Origin: Malacoplasma penetrans HF-2
GTDB taxonomy: Bacteria; Bacillota_I; Bacilli_A; Mycoplasmatales; Mycoplasmoidaceae
Assembly (NCBI RefSeq): GCF_000011225.1
Contig: NC_004432.1
Span: forward strand, 124,001-188,000
Direction: 5' to 3'
DNA: 64,000 nucleotides
A model generated the notes under the pieces. The model searched no databases. It was not told where the DNA came from and was given only the letters and a program-made list of their open reading frames with translations. Below, in pieces: positions 19,508-28,797 of this stretch (positions are counted from its first letter, which is position 1; the number at the start of each line of letters is the position of its first letter). Both the position numbers and the translations under genes were made by a program.

Positions 19508-20176
19508 ATGGAAATTGATATTAAAAAAATAGCTAATATGTTTGATCACACAAGACTGGCTCCTGATGCAACATTAGCAGAAATTGAAAAACTTTGTAAT
19601 GAAGCAAAACAATATGGATTTTTCTCAGTATGTGTAAATCCTTATTTTATTGAAGCTGCAAAAAAATTTCTAAGTGGAAGTAATGTTTTAGTTTGTACAG
19701 TGATTGGATTCCCTTTAGGGCAAAACACTATTGAAACAAAAGTTTTTGAAACTAAAGACTGTGTAGCAAAAGGTGCACATGAAATTGATATGGTAATTAA
19801 TATCTCTAAACTAAAAGAAGGTGATGTTGATTATTGTGTAAATGAAATTAATGAAATTAAAAAAGCATGTAATGGTGCTTTATTAAAAGTAATTGTTGAA
19901 ACTTGTTTATTAACTCCAAAAGAAAAAGAATTAGCTGCTCAAATAGTTTTAAAATCAAATGCTGATTATATTAAAACATCTACTGGGTTTTCAACAGCTG
20001 GAGCAACTTTTGAGGATATTGAAATTTTTAAAAAAGTTGTTGGAAATAATAAATTAATCAAAGCTGCTGGTGGAATTAAAACTACTGATGATTTATTAAA
20101 AATGATATCTTTAGGTGCAAATAGAATTGGAACATCTAGAGGTGTTGAATTAATAGAAGGTTTAAAAAATAAATAG
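19508..20176 (+). CDS. deoC: Deoxyribose-phosphate aldolase
   Basis: 222 residues, TIM-barrel class I aldolase. It cleaves 2-deoxyribose-5-phosphate to glyceraldehyde-3-phosphate and acetaldehyde, finishing the pathway begun by DeoD/DeoA and the phosphomutase at 5-9 kb. Seen: MFDHTRLAPDAT (~12), VCTVIGFPLG (~62), GAHEIDMVINI (~88), VIVETCLLT (~130), the Schiff-base Lys in YIKTSTGF (~156) and KAAGGIKT (~189). A U-tailed terminator lies upstream. The DJ-1-like gene follows by 8 bases. Confidence 0.95.
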   Translation: MEIDIKKIANMFDHTRLAPDATLAEIEKLCNEAKQYGFFSVCVNPYFIEAAKKFLSGSNVLVCTVIGFPLGQNTIETKVFETKDCVAKGAHEIDMVINISKLKEGDVDYCVNEINEIKKACNGALLKVIVETCLLTPKEKELAAQIVLKSNADYIKTSTGFSTAGATFEDIEIFKKVVGNNKLIKAAGGIKTTDDLLKMISLGANRIGTSRGVELIEGLKNK

Positions 20177-20184
20177 GTAACTTT

Positions 20185-20736
20185 ATGAAATTATTAGCAC
20201 TAACAATGTCTAAATTTCAAGATTTAGAAATGGTGGCTTTATTATCTATTTTTAAAGCAAGCCAAAAATTTGAAAGAATAGATTTTTATTCACCTGAAAA
20301 TTTAGAAATGGTAACTGGTCAGTTTGATATTGCCAATATTAAAACAATTAAGAATTTTAATGTAAATGATTATGATGTTTTATATATTCCTGGTGGATAT
20401 GGAGCAACATTACTAAGACAATCTAAAAAAGGGATTGCTTGTGTTAAAGAATTTATTGATAATGATAAATGAGTAATTGCTATTTGTGATGCACCAAATG
20501 CTTTAGCAGACCATAACCTTATTAAAGAAGATCAAAAATATATTTCTTGATCTAGTGGTGATATTACAGATAGTAAAAGAATTAAAGACTTTAATACACA
20601 TGTATATAGATCTAATAAATTGATTACAGGGAGATGTCCTGTGGTTACTTTGGATTTAGCATTTTACTCATTAGAAGTAATTTTTGGAAAAGACTTTAGT
20701 GATGGATTGAAAATTAAATTAATGGGTAAAGAATAA
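20185..20736 (+). CDS. DJ-1/PfpI family protein
   Basis: 183 residues through three TGA Trp codons. It has the flavodoxin-like ThiJ/DJ-1 fold: LLALTMSKFQDLEMVAL (~3; Glu-type conserved position), YIPGGYGATLLR (~72) and the nucleophile elbow AICDAPNAL (~99) with the family Cys. Members act as glyoxalase/deglycase-like or chaperone enzymes; the substrate here is unknown. It may be co-transcribed with deoC, whose product chemistry yields reactive aldehydes, which would suit a detoxifying partner (inference). Confidence 0.85.
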
Positions 20737-20752
20737 CTTGTTAATGCATATC

Positions 20753-20784
20753 AAATAGAAACTTAATAATAGTTTCTATTTTTT
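20753..20784 (+). terminator. Terminator after the DJ-1 family gene
   Basis: AAATAGAAACT pairs with AGTTTCTATTT across a seven-base loop and a T-run follows. Confidence 0.85.
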
Positions 20785-20880
20785 ATTTCAACATTAATAA
20801 TATTGTTTTTAGTGCAATTTATTGTTAGAGAAAATTATGAGATTGTATTATTATAATTAGTAGGCAATATTTATAAAGTT

Positions 20881-21195
20881 ATGAATTTAAAAATCTTTAG
20901 TTTTTTACAGGCAACAACATCAGATCCAGGTAACTTTCCATACTATGGAGAGCAAAGCTGAGTTTATTATTTATTAGGTGGTATCTTTACTGCTTTTACT
21001 CTTCTTTCACTGTGATACACATGAAGAGTAAGAAATTCAAAAGCAGAATATGAAAGCATATCTGTTTCTTTTAATTGGTTTAAAAGATTTTGATATGTTA
21101 ATAGATTTTCAATCATGATAATGATAACTATTGTACTAGGTGTTATTGCTGTTTCTTTCTTTCTGGTTAATTCAGTGATTGTTTCTCAAAACTAA
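20881..21195 (+). CDS. Small membrane protein, two helices
   Basis: 104 residues, visible only with TGA as Trp (four TGA and one TGG codon). The N-terminus is short and polar. Hydrophobic helices lie at about 27-46 and 76-98, separated by a basic, aromatic loop (residues ~47-72). No recognisable motif. The AAGGAG ribosome site of nfo overlaps its stop, so the two genes are probably one transcript. Function unknown. Confidence 0.7.
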
Positions 21196-21205
21196 GGAGA
21201 TGTGT

Positions 21206-22075
21206 ATGAGTAAAAATAAATTATTATTAGGTAGCCATGTGGGGTTTAAAGCTAAAAATTACTTGGTTGGTAGTGTTTTAGAAACTTTAGAATATGATGG
21301 TAATTGTTTTATGGTTTTTACAGGACCACCTCAAAACTTTATGAGAAAAGAATTAGATCAAAATTTAATTGATGAAGCAGTTAAATTAATGAAAGAAAAA
21401 AACCCTTTATTGCTAGAGAATATTGTGGTTCATGCACCTTACTTGATTAACTTAGGTTCTCCTAAAGAATCTACAAGATCTTTGGGGTTAAATCAATTAA
21501 TTGTTGAGATTAATAGAACCAATCAAATTCATTCTAAACTTATAGTATTGCACCCAGGAAGTGCTTTGGATTCTGATAGAAATGTAGCTATCAACCATAT
21601 TGCTGATAACTTAAATAAAGCAATAGAAGCAACTGACAATGATGTTATTATTTGTGTAGAAACAATGGCTGGTAAAGGTTCAGAAGTTGGTATTAATTTT
21701 GAAGAAGTATCAAAAATTGTTTCAGGTGTAAAAAATAAAAAAAGAATAGGGGTTTGTTTAGATACTTGTCATATGCATGACTCTGGAATTGATATTAGTG
21801 ATCCAGATCAAACATTAGAAGAGTTTAGTAAGTATTTAGATTTATCTTATATAAAAGTAATCCATTTGAATGATTCAAAAAATGAAATTGGATCTAGAAA
21901 AGATAGACATGACAATATTGGTTATGGAAAAGTGGGATTTGACTACCTTGTTAAATGAGCACATAATGAAAAATTAGCTAATGTTCCTAAAATCTTAGAA
22001 ACTCCTTACCGTGATGATAAACCAATTTACAAACAAGAAATTATTAATTTAAATTCTAAAGAGTGAAAAGAATAA
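21206..22075 (+). CDS. nfo: Endonuclease IV (AP endonuclease)
   Basis: 289 residues. Nfo cuts DNA 5' of abasic sites in base-excision repair, using three metal ions. Motifs: GSHVGFKAKNYLVGSV (~10), ENIVVHAPYLINLGSP (~70), LIVLHPGSA (~108), CVETMAGKGSEVG (~149), GVCLDTCHMHDSGID (~178, metal ligands) and VIHLNDSKNEIGSRKDRHDNIG (~213). ATG at 21206 is chosen because AAGGAG precedes it; an upstream in-frame ATG lies inside the previous gene. Its stop TAA shares its last A with the next ATG (TAATG). Confidence 0.95.
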
Positions 22076-22497
22076 TGGCAAATCAAAAATTATTAGAAAA
22101 ATTAAACAATAATAAGAATGTTCGAATTACTAAAATAAGAATCAATATCTTAGAGTGTTTGAATGATGGTTATCATGGTCACACAATTAAAGACATTATT
22201 GACCACTTGAATTCAAAGGGTGAGAAAGTAAATGTTAGTAGTGTTTACAATACAATAAACTTTTTAATAGAAGAAGGAATTATTGAAATTGTAAATACAC
22301 TAGATAGTAAAGAACAAGCATATGAATTAATCAATAAAGAAGATTTACATATTCATTTGTATGATGTTACTAATAATAAACTTGATAAAGTTGCACTTCC
22401 AAAAGAAATAGAAAAAGCAATCACTGATTTTTTAGATTCAAAGAATTTAACTTATGAAAATATTAAATTAGATATTTATGCTAAAAAGAAAAAATAA
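22075..22497 (+). CDS. fur: Fur-family transcriptional regulator
   Basis: 140 residues from the ATG that overlaps the nfo stop. It has the Fur layout: winged helix (VRITKIRINILECLN, then ISVSSVYNTINFLIEEGIIEIV at ~55-80) and a dimerisation domain with ELINKEDLHIHLYDVT (~98), matching the HxH.. region. The paired CxxC zinc motifs of many Fur proteins are absent, and the usual HHHLIC reads HIHLYD, so metal specificity may differ. Whether it responds to iron, peroxide, zinc or manganese cannot be read from the sequence. Confidence 0.82.
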   Translation: MANQKLLEKLNNNKNVRITKIRINILECLNDGYHGHTIKDIIDHLNSKGEKVNVSSVYNTINFLIEEGIIEIVNTLDSKEQAYELINKEDLHIHLYDVTNNKLDKVALPKEIEKAITDFLDSKNLTYENIKLDIYAKKKK

Positions 22498-22509
22498 ATT
22501 ATATTATGA

Positions 22510-22584
22510 GCCCTAATCGCTTAATGGATAAAGCTTTTGTCTTCGGAACAAAAGATGAGGGTTCAATTCCTTCTTAGGGCGCCA
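22510..22584 (+). tRNA. tRNA-Arg, anticodon TCG
   Basis: Acceptor GCCCTAA (22510-22516) pairs with TTAGGGC (22574-22580), with encoded CCA at 22582-22584. The D stem is GCTT/AAGC, and the anticodon stem TTTGT/ACAAA encloses loop CTTCGGA, giving anticodon TCG (reads CGA and probably CGG). It lies 12 bases after the Fur-like gene. Confidence 0.92.
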
Positions 22585-22593
22585 TTTGAAATG

Positions 22594-22626
22594 AAATAAA
22601 AAGATTTTCTATAAGTCTTTTTATTT
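22594..22626 (+). terminator. Terminator after tRNA-Arg
   Basis: AATAAAAAGA pairs with TCTTTTTATT and is followed by TTTTTTA. Confidence 0.8.
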
Positions 22627-22702
22627 TTTTATTTCCCTTAAATTACTTCTTTTAATATAATAATTGTTGTATTATTTTCACATCTAGAAAAATAAACCTA
22701 TT

Positions 22703-24094
22703 ATGAATAACATTAATCAAAATACATTGGAAATCATTATTAATTTAATAATTTTTGTAATTGTTTTTTCAATGTCTTTATTTTTTATTTTTAGACTTAA
22801 AAATGTAACTAAAGGATATAAGATTTTTTTTGTTAGTTATGTTCTTTTTTGAATTCCACTAAAAATGCTTAGAGAATATACTTCTGTTGTTCAAAATAAT
22901 ATTGACTCAAGCATTGTTTGGTTGCCTTTAATGGTTTATGGTTTAATAGGTGTTTTTATAAGACCTTTTGTAGACTATTTATCTTTATCTTTAAAAAACA
23001 GAAAAATTATTTTATATGGTGCAGTAGTTGCTGGAATTATATCTTTTATTCCAATGACTATAACTCAAAATACAGTTACTAATACTATTCAATCTATTGG
23101 AGTGGGGGTTGGAGCTTCAATGATTGGAACATATGAATTAATGTTTAAAGAACAATATACTAGAAACAGAAGTTTTTTAACTGTTTCAATAATGGCTTTT
23201 CCACCATTGCTAGCTGATTTTATTGGTGCTCCAATTCAATCGATTATTAAAGTATCTGCAATTTCTTCAGCGAATAATAACTCATACCTATTTTATTTAT
23301 CTATTATGTGAATGTTAGCTATTGTTGTATTCATAGGTGTTTTTGTAATTCTATATACAGTTAAAGAAGATAGAAACTTGGTAGGTTTTTTAGGGAACAA
23401 TAATAAAATTGAAAAAACTAAAAGTCAGATGACTTTCTTTGTCATTTTATGTTTAGTTGGTTTTTTGATTGCTTTTATTAAATTTTCTAATAGTGGTTCA
23501 ATTGCTACTTTAACTATTGAACACCTTGCAGCAAATCAAGGTATATCTAATCAAATCTCAAGTATTCAAGGATATATTGCAAGTTTATTTAGTTTATTCC
23601 AATTGCTTGGAACTATTTGTTTATCATGATTTTTAATAAAGAAAAATAATAAGATGTTGGCTTTCACTGTGGGAATCATTTTATGAATTGTTTTTGAGTT
23701 AGTGATTTCTTTTAATACAAATCCTTATGTTTACTTTGGAGTTTCTGCATTAAATGGTTTTGCATATGGAATTTTATATAACTTAGTTTTAGCTTATGTA
23801 TTAACTTTATCATTTGATAATAAAAAACTTAAGAATGGTAAATATGAATTAAGAAAAATTTCACCTATGGGAATTTATCAATCAATATTAGCAATTGGAA
23901 TAGCTTCTTCTTCATTCTTTACTTCTTATTTAAAACAAGCATTAAAAACAGATAACAACTATATGGTTGTGAATTTATCAATTTTAGCATTTATAGTGGC
24001 TTTAGAAATAATGTATTTTGTTGTTTATGTATTAGATAAAAAAACAATTTCTAAAAATAAATTTGTTATTAAAGATGCTGTTTCTTCTAAATAA
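22703..24094 (+). CDS. MFS-like multi-pass transporter
   Basis: 463 residues through TGA Trp codons, about twelve hydrophobic segments spread over the whole length with a central charged loop (~235-255), the 6+6 pattern of major facilitator proteins. GVGVGASMIGTYELMF (~135) and GFAYGILYNLVLAYVL (~352) look like helix 4 and helix 10/11 elements. The substrate cannot be inferred. It lies between tRNA-Arg and guaA and has its own promoter region. Mycoplasma-type MFS proteins without clear substrate are common. Confidence 0.75.
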
Positions 24095-24180
24095 TTATTT
24101 ATAAATTATCAAAATCTAAAATTTTTTAATAATATTTATTAATATAAACTAAATACCAAATTTGTTTTGAGGGGGATATT

Positions 24181-25716
24181 ATGGATAAAATTTTAATTTT
24201 AGATTTTGGTGGTCAATACACTCAATTGATTGCTAGAAGAATAAGAGATTTGAATGTATATAGTGAAATAGTAGATTATGATATTTCAATCGAAGAAATA
24301 ATTAAGAAAAATCCTAAGGGAATTATTTTATCTGGTGGATATGATAGTGTTTATGGAGACAGAAGTATAAAACCAAATAAAGGGATTTGAGATTTAAATA
24401 TTCCAATATTAGGAATTTGTTATGGTTTTCAAGTAATGATGCAAGAAAATGGTGGACAAGTTGAAAATGATAAAGATTCAGAAGAATATGGTTCTACTGA
24501 TATTAGACTTACTACAAATGAGTTATTTGAAAATATTGAATTAGACAACAATTGTTGAATGAGTCACTCTGATAGTGTTATCTTTTTACCTAAAGGGTTT
24601 AAAGTAATCGCTTCAACTAATAAATGTTTAGTAGCATCTGCATGTAATAGAGAGAAAAAATTTTATGGGGTTCAATTCCATCCAGAAGTTACTCAAACTA
24701 CATTTGGTAATCAATTGCTTCAAAACTTTGTTTATTCAATTTGTGATGTAGCAGGTGATTGAGAACCTAAAAACATTAAGTTAGAAAAAATAGAAGAAAT
24801 CAAATCTATTGTTAAAGATGATTATGTTTTATGTGCAATTAGTGGTGGAGTAGATTCATTAGTTGCTGCAGTATTAACAGCTCAAGCTATTGGAGATAAA
24901 TTATATTGTGTTTTTGTAGACCATGGTTTACTTAGAAAAAATGAATCTCAAGAGGTTTGTGCATTACTAAAAAAACTAATTGGTAAAAATATCTTTTTAG
25001 TAGATCAAAAACAATTATTTTTATCTAAGTTAAAAGGAGTTGTAGATCCTGAACAAAAAAGAAAAATTATTGGTAAGACTTTTATAGAAGTATTTGAAAA
25101 GGTAGCTAATAAAATTAATGTTCCTTTTAAATATTTATTACAAGGTACAATTTATCCAGATATTGTAGAAAGTGGTAGTAAATTTTCTAAAACCATTAAG
25201 TCACACCACAATGTTGGTGGTTTACCTGAAAGATTACAATTTGAATTATTAGAACCTTTAAAATACTTATTTAAAGATGAAGTAAGAAAGTTGGGACTAA
25301 GTCTTGATATACCTTATCAAAATGTTTATCGTCAACCATTCCCAGGTCCTGGGCTAGCTGTAAGAGTATTGGGTGAAATTACTGAAGATAAATTAGAAAT
25401 AGTAAGAGAAGCAGATTTTTTATTTAGATCTTATATAGATCAACTTTATAAAAACTCTGAACACAAACCATGACAATATTTTACAGTTTTAACTAACTCA
25501 AAATCTGTTGGTGTAGTTGGTGATAACAGATCTTATGGCTATACATTAGCTTTAAGAGCAGTAGATAGTATGGATGCTATGAGTGCTAAGTGATATAAAA
25601 TTCCTTTAGAACATTTAGAAAAAATTAGTTCTATTATTTGTAATAAAGTTAAAAATATTAGCAGAGTAGTTTATGACATAACTAATAAACCACCTGGAAC
25701 AATTGAATGAGAATAA
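24181..25716 (+). CDS. guaA: GMP synthase (glutamine-hydrolysing)
   Basis: 511 residues. It converts XMP to GMP with ATP and glutamine. N-terminal class I amidotransferase: [19 protein letters not shown] (~5), catalytic LGICYGF (~78) and HPEVTQT (~167). PP-loop ATP pyrophosphatase: [15 protein letters not shown] (~218). C-terminal dimerisation domain: [16 protein letters not shown] (~383) and [16 protein letters not shown] at the end. GAGGGGG ribosome site precedes the ATG. Monocistronic, with a terminator. Together with the salvage genes it completes guanine nucleotide supply. Confidence 0.96.
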
Positions 25717-25724
25717 ATTAATTT

Positions 25725-25764
25725 AAAACTAACTAGTTTCTGTAATGAAATTAGTTAGTTTTTT
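25725..25764 (+). terminator. Terminator after guaA
   Basis: AAAACTAACTA pairs with TAGTTAGTTTT; the stem is extended inward by GTTTC/GAAAT and followed by TTTTTT. Confidence 0.85.
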
Positions 25765-25780
25765 ATTTTGTTTTTATTTC

Positions 25781-25824
25781 ATTTACAAATTAAAAATGAT
25801 TTATTTACAAATTAAAAATAATTT
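25781..25824. repeat. 22-bp tandem repeat, two copies
   Basis: ATTTACAAATTAAAAATGATTT (25781-25802) is followed directly by a copy with one difference (25803-25824). It lies between the guaA terminator and the methyltransferase promoter region, at the left edge of the accessory island. Confidence 0.75.
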
Positions 25825-25861
25825 ATAAATGAATTAAATAAGGTTTAGTCAAAAACTAATA

Positions 25862-25960
25862 GATCTTAACACCAACTATTAGATCTTTCGAAACTTCTAG
25901 ATTTATTTTTTTTAATGATCTTATTTCGGTTTTCTACCGATCTTTTGATATTCTTAGATC
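25862..25960 (+). promoter_or_regulatory. GATC cluster upstream of the Dam-type methyltransferase
   Basis: Five GATC sites (25862, 25882, 25917, 25939, 25957) occur in 99 bases just before the methyltransferase start. Two lie in a near-direct repeat TAGATCT, and two flank an inverted CGG..CCG pair (about 25927-25938). Since the downstream gene belongs to the GATC-modifying family, methylation of its own promoter could feed back on expression. That is inference. Confidence 0.5.
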
Positions 25961-25986
25961 CGTAAATATTAAAAGAGGTAGAAAAT

Positions 25987-27048
25987 TTGGAAAATAATAA
26001 TTTAAAACAAATTAATATAGAACTTAAAAAATTTGAAAATGATAAAGAAAGCATTAACAATTGTAATGGTGTTTTATCTAAATATATATTCGGAACAAGA
26101 ATATTAAGTTTAAGACAAAAAGTTGAAATAAATAATAATTTGCAAGTTGTTAAACCATTTTTGAAATGGGTTGGTGGTAAAACTCAACTATTAAATGAAA
26201 TTAAAAAGTATTATCCTTTTCATAACAATCAAATAACTAAATATGCTGAACCATTTGTAGGAGGTGGTGCAGTATTATTTGATGTTTTAAGTAAATATGA
26301 AGTGAAAGAAATTTATATAAGTGATATTAATGCTGAACTTATTAATGTATATTCTGTTATTAAATACAAAGTAAAAGAACTTATACCAGTGCTTCAAATC
26401 ATGGAAAAAGATTTTCTATTAAGAAATACAGATGACAGAAAATGGTATTACTTAATTAAAAAGAATAGATTTAATGAATTAAAAGAAAAAGAAGACAATC
26501 AATTTTTAGATGTAGAAAAAGCTGCATTAATGATATTTTTAAATAAGACTTGCTTTAATGGTTTATATCGTGTAAATAAAAAAGGATTATTTAATGTATC
26601 AATGGGTCATTATAAAAATCCTAAAATATGTGATACTTTAAATCTTGAAGCTATTTCTAAAAAATTAAAAAATGTAAATATTGTTTATGGGGATTATAAG
26701 AAATCTGAAGAATTTATAGATAAAAATACTTTTGTTTATTTTGATCCACCTTATCGCCCAATTACTAGTACTTCAAGTTTTACTGCATATAATAAAGATT
26801 TATTTAATGATCAAAATCAAAAAGAGTTAGCTGATTATATAAATAAACTAAATAATAAAGGTACAAAAATATTATTAAGTAATTCAGATCCAAAAAACTC
26901 AGATAAAAATGACAGCTTCTTTGATGAAATTTATTCTGCTTACAATATTAAAAGAGTTAAAGCTAAAAGAATGATAAATTCAGATGGTAGTTCAAGAGGT
27001 GAAATTAATGAACTCCTTATATCTAATTTTGATATAAATAAGAAATAA
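25987..27048 (+). CDS. dam: Dam/DpnM-type DNA adenine-N6 methyltransferase (GATC)
   Basis: 353 residues from a TTG start, chosen because AGAGG lies 8 bases before it; no ATG is nearby. It is a D12-class enzyme: FLKWVGGKTQLL (~58), SAM-binding AEPFVGGGAVLF (~84), catalytic DPPY (~255) and target-recognition residues between, including NKTCFNGLYRVN (~180), typical of GATC enzymes such as Dam and M.DpnII. Residues 1-50 are an N-terminal addition. Both Trp codons are TGG, unlike most neighbours, which is compatible with transfer from a standard-code donor. No restriction endonuclease is adjacent, so it is a solitary methyltransferase or a system remnant. Confidence 0.9.
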   Translation: MENNNLKQINIELKKFENDKESINNCNGVLSKYIFGTRILSLRQKVEINNNLQVVKPFLKWVGGKTQLLNEIKKYYPFHNNQITKYAEPFVGGGAVLFDVLSKYEVKEIYISDINAELINVYSVIKYKVKELIPVLQIMEKDFLLRNTDDRKWYYLIKKNRFNELKEKEDNQFLDVEKAALMIFLNKTCFNGLYRVNKKGLFNVSMGHYKNPKICDTLNLEAISKKLKNVNIVYGDYKKSEEFIDKNTFVYFDPPYRPITSTSSFTAYNKDLFNDQNQKELADYINKLNNKGTKILLSNSDPKNSDKNDSFFDEIYSAYNIKRVKAKRMINSDGSSRGEINELLISNFDINKK

Positions 27049-27073
27049 ATTACATATATAAGTTTGTTTATTA

Positions 27074-27102
27074 AAAGACCAAAGTTAATTACTTTGGTCT
27101 TT
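27074..27102. repeat. Left target-site duplication (terminator hairpin)
   Basis: 29-bp palindrome with arms AAAGACCAAAGT and ACTTTGGTCTTT around TAATT. It is repeated exactly at 28326-28354 on the other side of the IS element. It acts as terminator after the methyltransferase gene. Confidence 0.88.
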
Positions 27103-28325
27103 CCTTAATTGAAACATGAAGTGCAACATTAATGTTAGCATAAGAAATTCTGTTACCTCAAAAAAGGGAGCAGAATTTTTTTATTTTATCAGTTTAAAGA
27201 ATTCATACATTTTTTGTAGTACTGATCACTACTCATATAGTTAAACATTTTTCTAGGCATTCTATTAATTTTGTTTTGGAGATTGTTTATTTCTGCATCA
27301 CTTAACAAAGAAAAATCTGTACCTTTTTTATACACTCTTCTAATCAATCCATTAACATTTTCATTTGAACCCCTTTGATATGAAGCATAAGGTTCACAAT
27401 AATAAACTTTACATTTTATTCAATAAGCTGCAATTCCTATTTTTGAGAATTCTATTCCATTATCTATTGTTATTGTCTTTACATGTAAGTTGTTTTTATT
27501 AACTAAACTTTTTATTGCTGAGTTAATAGTGAAAGGATTTTTGTTCTCAACTTTAGTAATAAATGAATTTCTAGTTTTTCTTTCTACCATTACCAATAAA
27601 TTACTATAACCAGATTGTCTTTTTCCTATGACTAAGTCTAGTTCCCAATGACCAAACTCTTTTCTATTAAGTATGTGTTTTGGTCTCATTCAGAAGGGAT
27701 GTACATACTTTTCATCAAATTTTGAGAACATTCCTTTTTTTCTTTTTCTACCTTTTATATAAGCAGTTCTTAGTTTGTCTGATCTTTTTTTAATTCATTT
27801 ATTTGTTTGTATTCAGTTATAAATTTGTTTAGTGGAAGGAACTAAAACACATGGATAATTTTCTTTTATATAGTGTCTAGTTAATTCCACACCATGTCAT
27901 TTGCAATTGTATTTTTCTGCAAATAATTCTGAGAAAGTTTTGTATTTTTGTCATAGAAAAAAGTTTTTATGGTTTCTTCTTTCTATATATTTTTTCTGTG
28001 CCTTTTCAGCACTATATCCTTCAACATTATTGTTTCTTCTGATCTCTCTTAAAATTGTGGATCTATGTCTTTTTAATTCTGTTGCTATTTGGTTAATATT
28101 TTTCTTTTGAACAAAATACATATGTCCTATTATTTCTCTTTCACCATAAGACAAATGTCTGTATTTGTTAGTATCATTTAGAGTAATTGTAGTGTAAAAC
28201 ATAATTGGTGTTCCTTTGTGCGTTTATATGGGGGCACCTTTTTTTATCCCAATAAATAAAAAATTGAAATGTTAGGTGCTATACAAATTATACTTTGCAT
28301 GTTGCACTTCACATTTCAATCAGGG
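27103..28325 (-). mobile_element. IS30-family insertion sequence, complete, 1223 bp
   Basis: It is bounded by imperfect inverted repeats of about 27 bases: left 27103-27129 begins CCTTAATTGAAACATGAAG, and the right end (28299-28325) reads CCCTGATTGAAATGTGAAG on the complementary strand; both continue TGCAACAT. It carries one intact leftward transposase. Exact 29-bp direct copies of a hairpin flank it. IS1630 of M. fermentans is an IS30-type element known to target and duplicate inverted repeats of variable length, and this copy shows the same behaviour. Exact ends could shift by a few bases because the outer arms are degenerate. Confidence 0.88.
27186..28202 (-). CDS. IS30-family transposase
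   Basis: 338 residues, open throughout when TGA is Trp. The N-terminal helix-turn-helix reads YRHLSYGEREIIGHMYF then INQIATELKRHRSTILREIRRN (~12-55). The DDE core starts HPFWMRPKHILNRKEFGHWELDLV (~165), the IS30 signature with the first Asp, then TITIDNGIEFS (second Asp) and QRGSNENVNGLIRRVYKKGTDF with the final Glu. It is full length and apparently functional. Its leader (28203-28250) contains a hairpin, GGTG../CACC, around the ribosome site on the coding strand, which may limit expression. Confidence 0.93.
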
Positions 28326-28354
28326 AAAGACCAAAGTTAATTACTTTGGTCTTT
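28326..28354. repeat. Right target-site duplication (terminator hairpin)
   Basis: Exact copy of 27074-27102. It overlaps the last codons of the leftward gene ending at 28337, so the ancestral hairpin served two convergent genes. Confidence 0.88.
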
Positions 28355-28765
28355 TAATTGCTCTCATGCTTGATCTATAAGATTAAAAATGAATGAAGAT
28401 CTTTTGCTAAATAATTGCTTTTTATTTAAATGGATTATTTTTAGTTCATCCTTGTGGGTTAATTCTTTTTGTTTTTGGTATAAATTAGCTTTAAATTTCT
28501 TAATAGATATTTCCACATTTATAGTAGTTAAAATCAAAGAACCAAAAATAAAGAAGAATATTGGTATTGCACAACAATACCAAACTAAAGGATTGTTTAA
28601 ATATGTTGCCACAATTAAATAAATAATTATTAGTAAAAATAAAACAATACTAGTAATAAGGATTATCTTTTTGAATTTTGAATAAAACTGAAAAGGAAAT
28701 AAATTATAAATTTGTTTATACAATTTATCTTTATTTTTTAAATTATTAAAATTTTGATACTCCAT
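28337..28765 (-). CDS. Small membrane protein, two helices
   Basis: 142 residues read leftward; a TGA Trp near the C-terminus extends it to a TAA at 28337-28339, inside the duplicated hairpin. Residues 1-30 are polar. Hydrophobic helices lie at about 32-54 and 59-82, then a charged Lys-rich tail. No recognised family. It is divergent from uvrC across a 32-base gap. The pattern resembles small inner-membrane helper proteins; no function is proposed. Confidence 0.6.
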
Positions 28766-28797
28766 AATAAAATATTATAAACTTAAAAGACAAAGCT

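Noticed and set aside
25866-26060. Leftward 64-residue frame over the methyltransferase start
   Set aside because: It covers the GATC cluster and the coding start of the opposite gene; no ribosome site and low-complexity composition. Not a restriction enzyme remnant.
27420-28202. Transposase as two broken fragments
   Set aside because: Reading TGA as Trp joins them into one 338-residue IS30 protein with a complete DDE core; no frameshift was found on codon-by-codon reading of most of the junction region.
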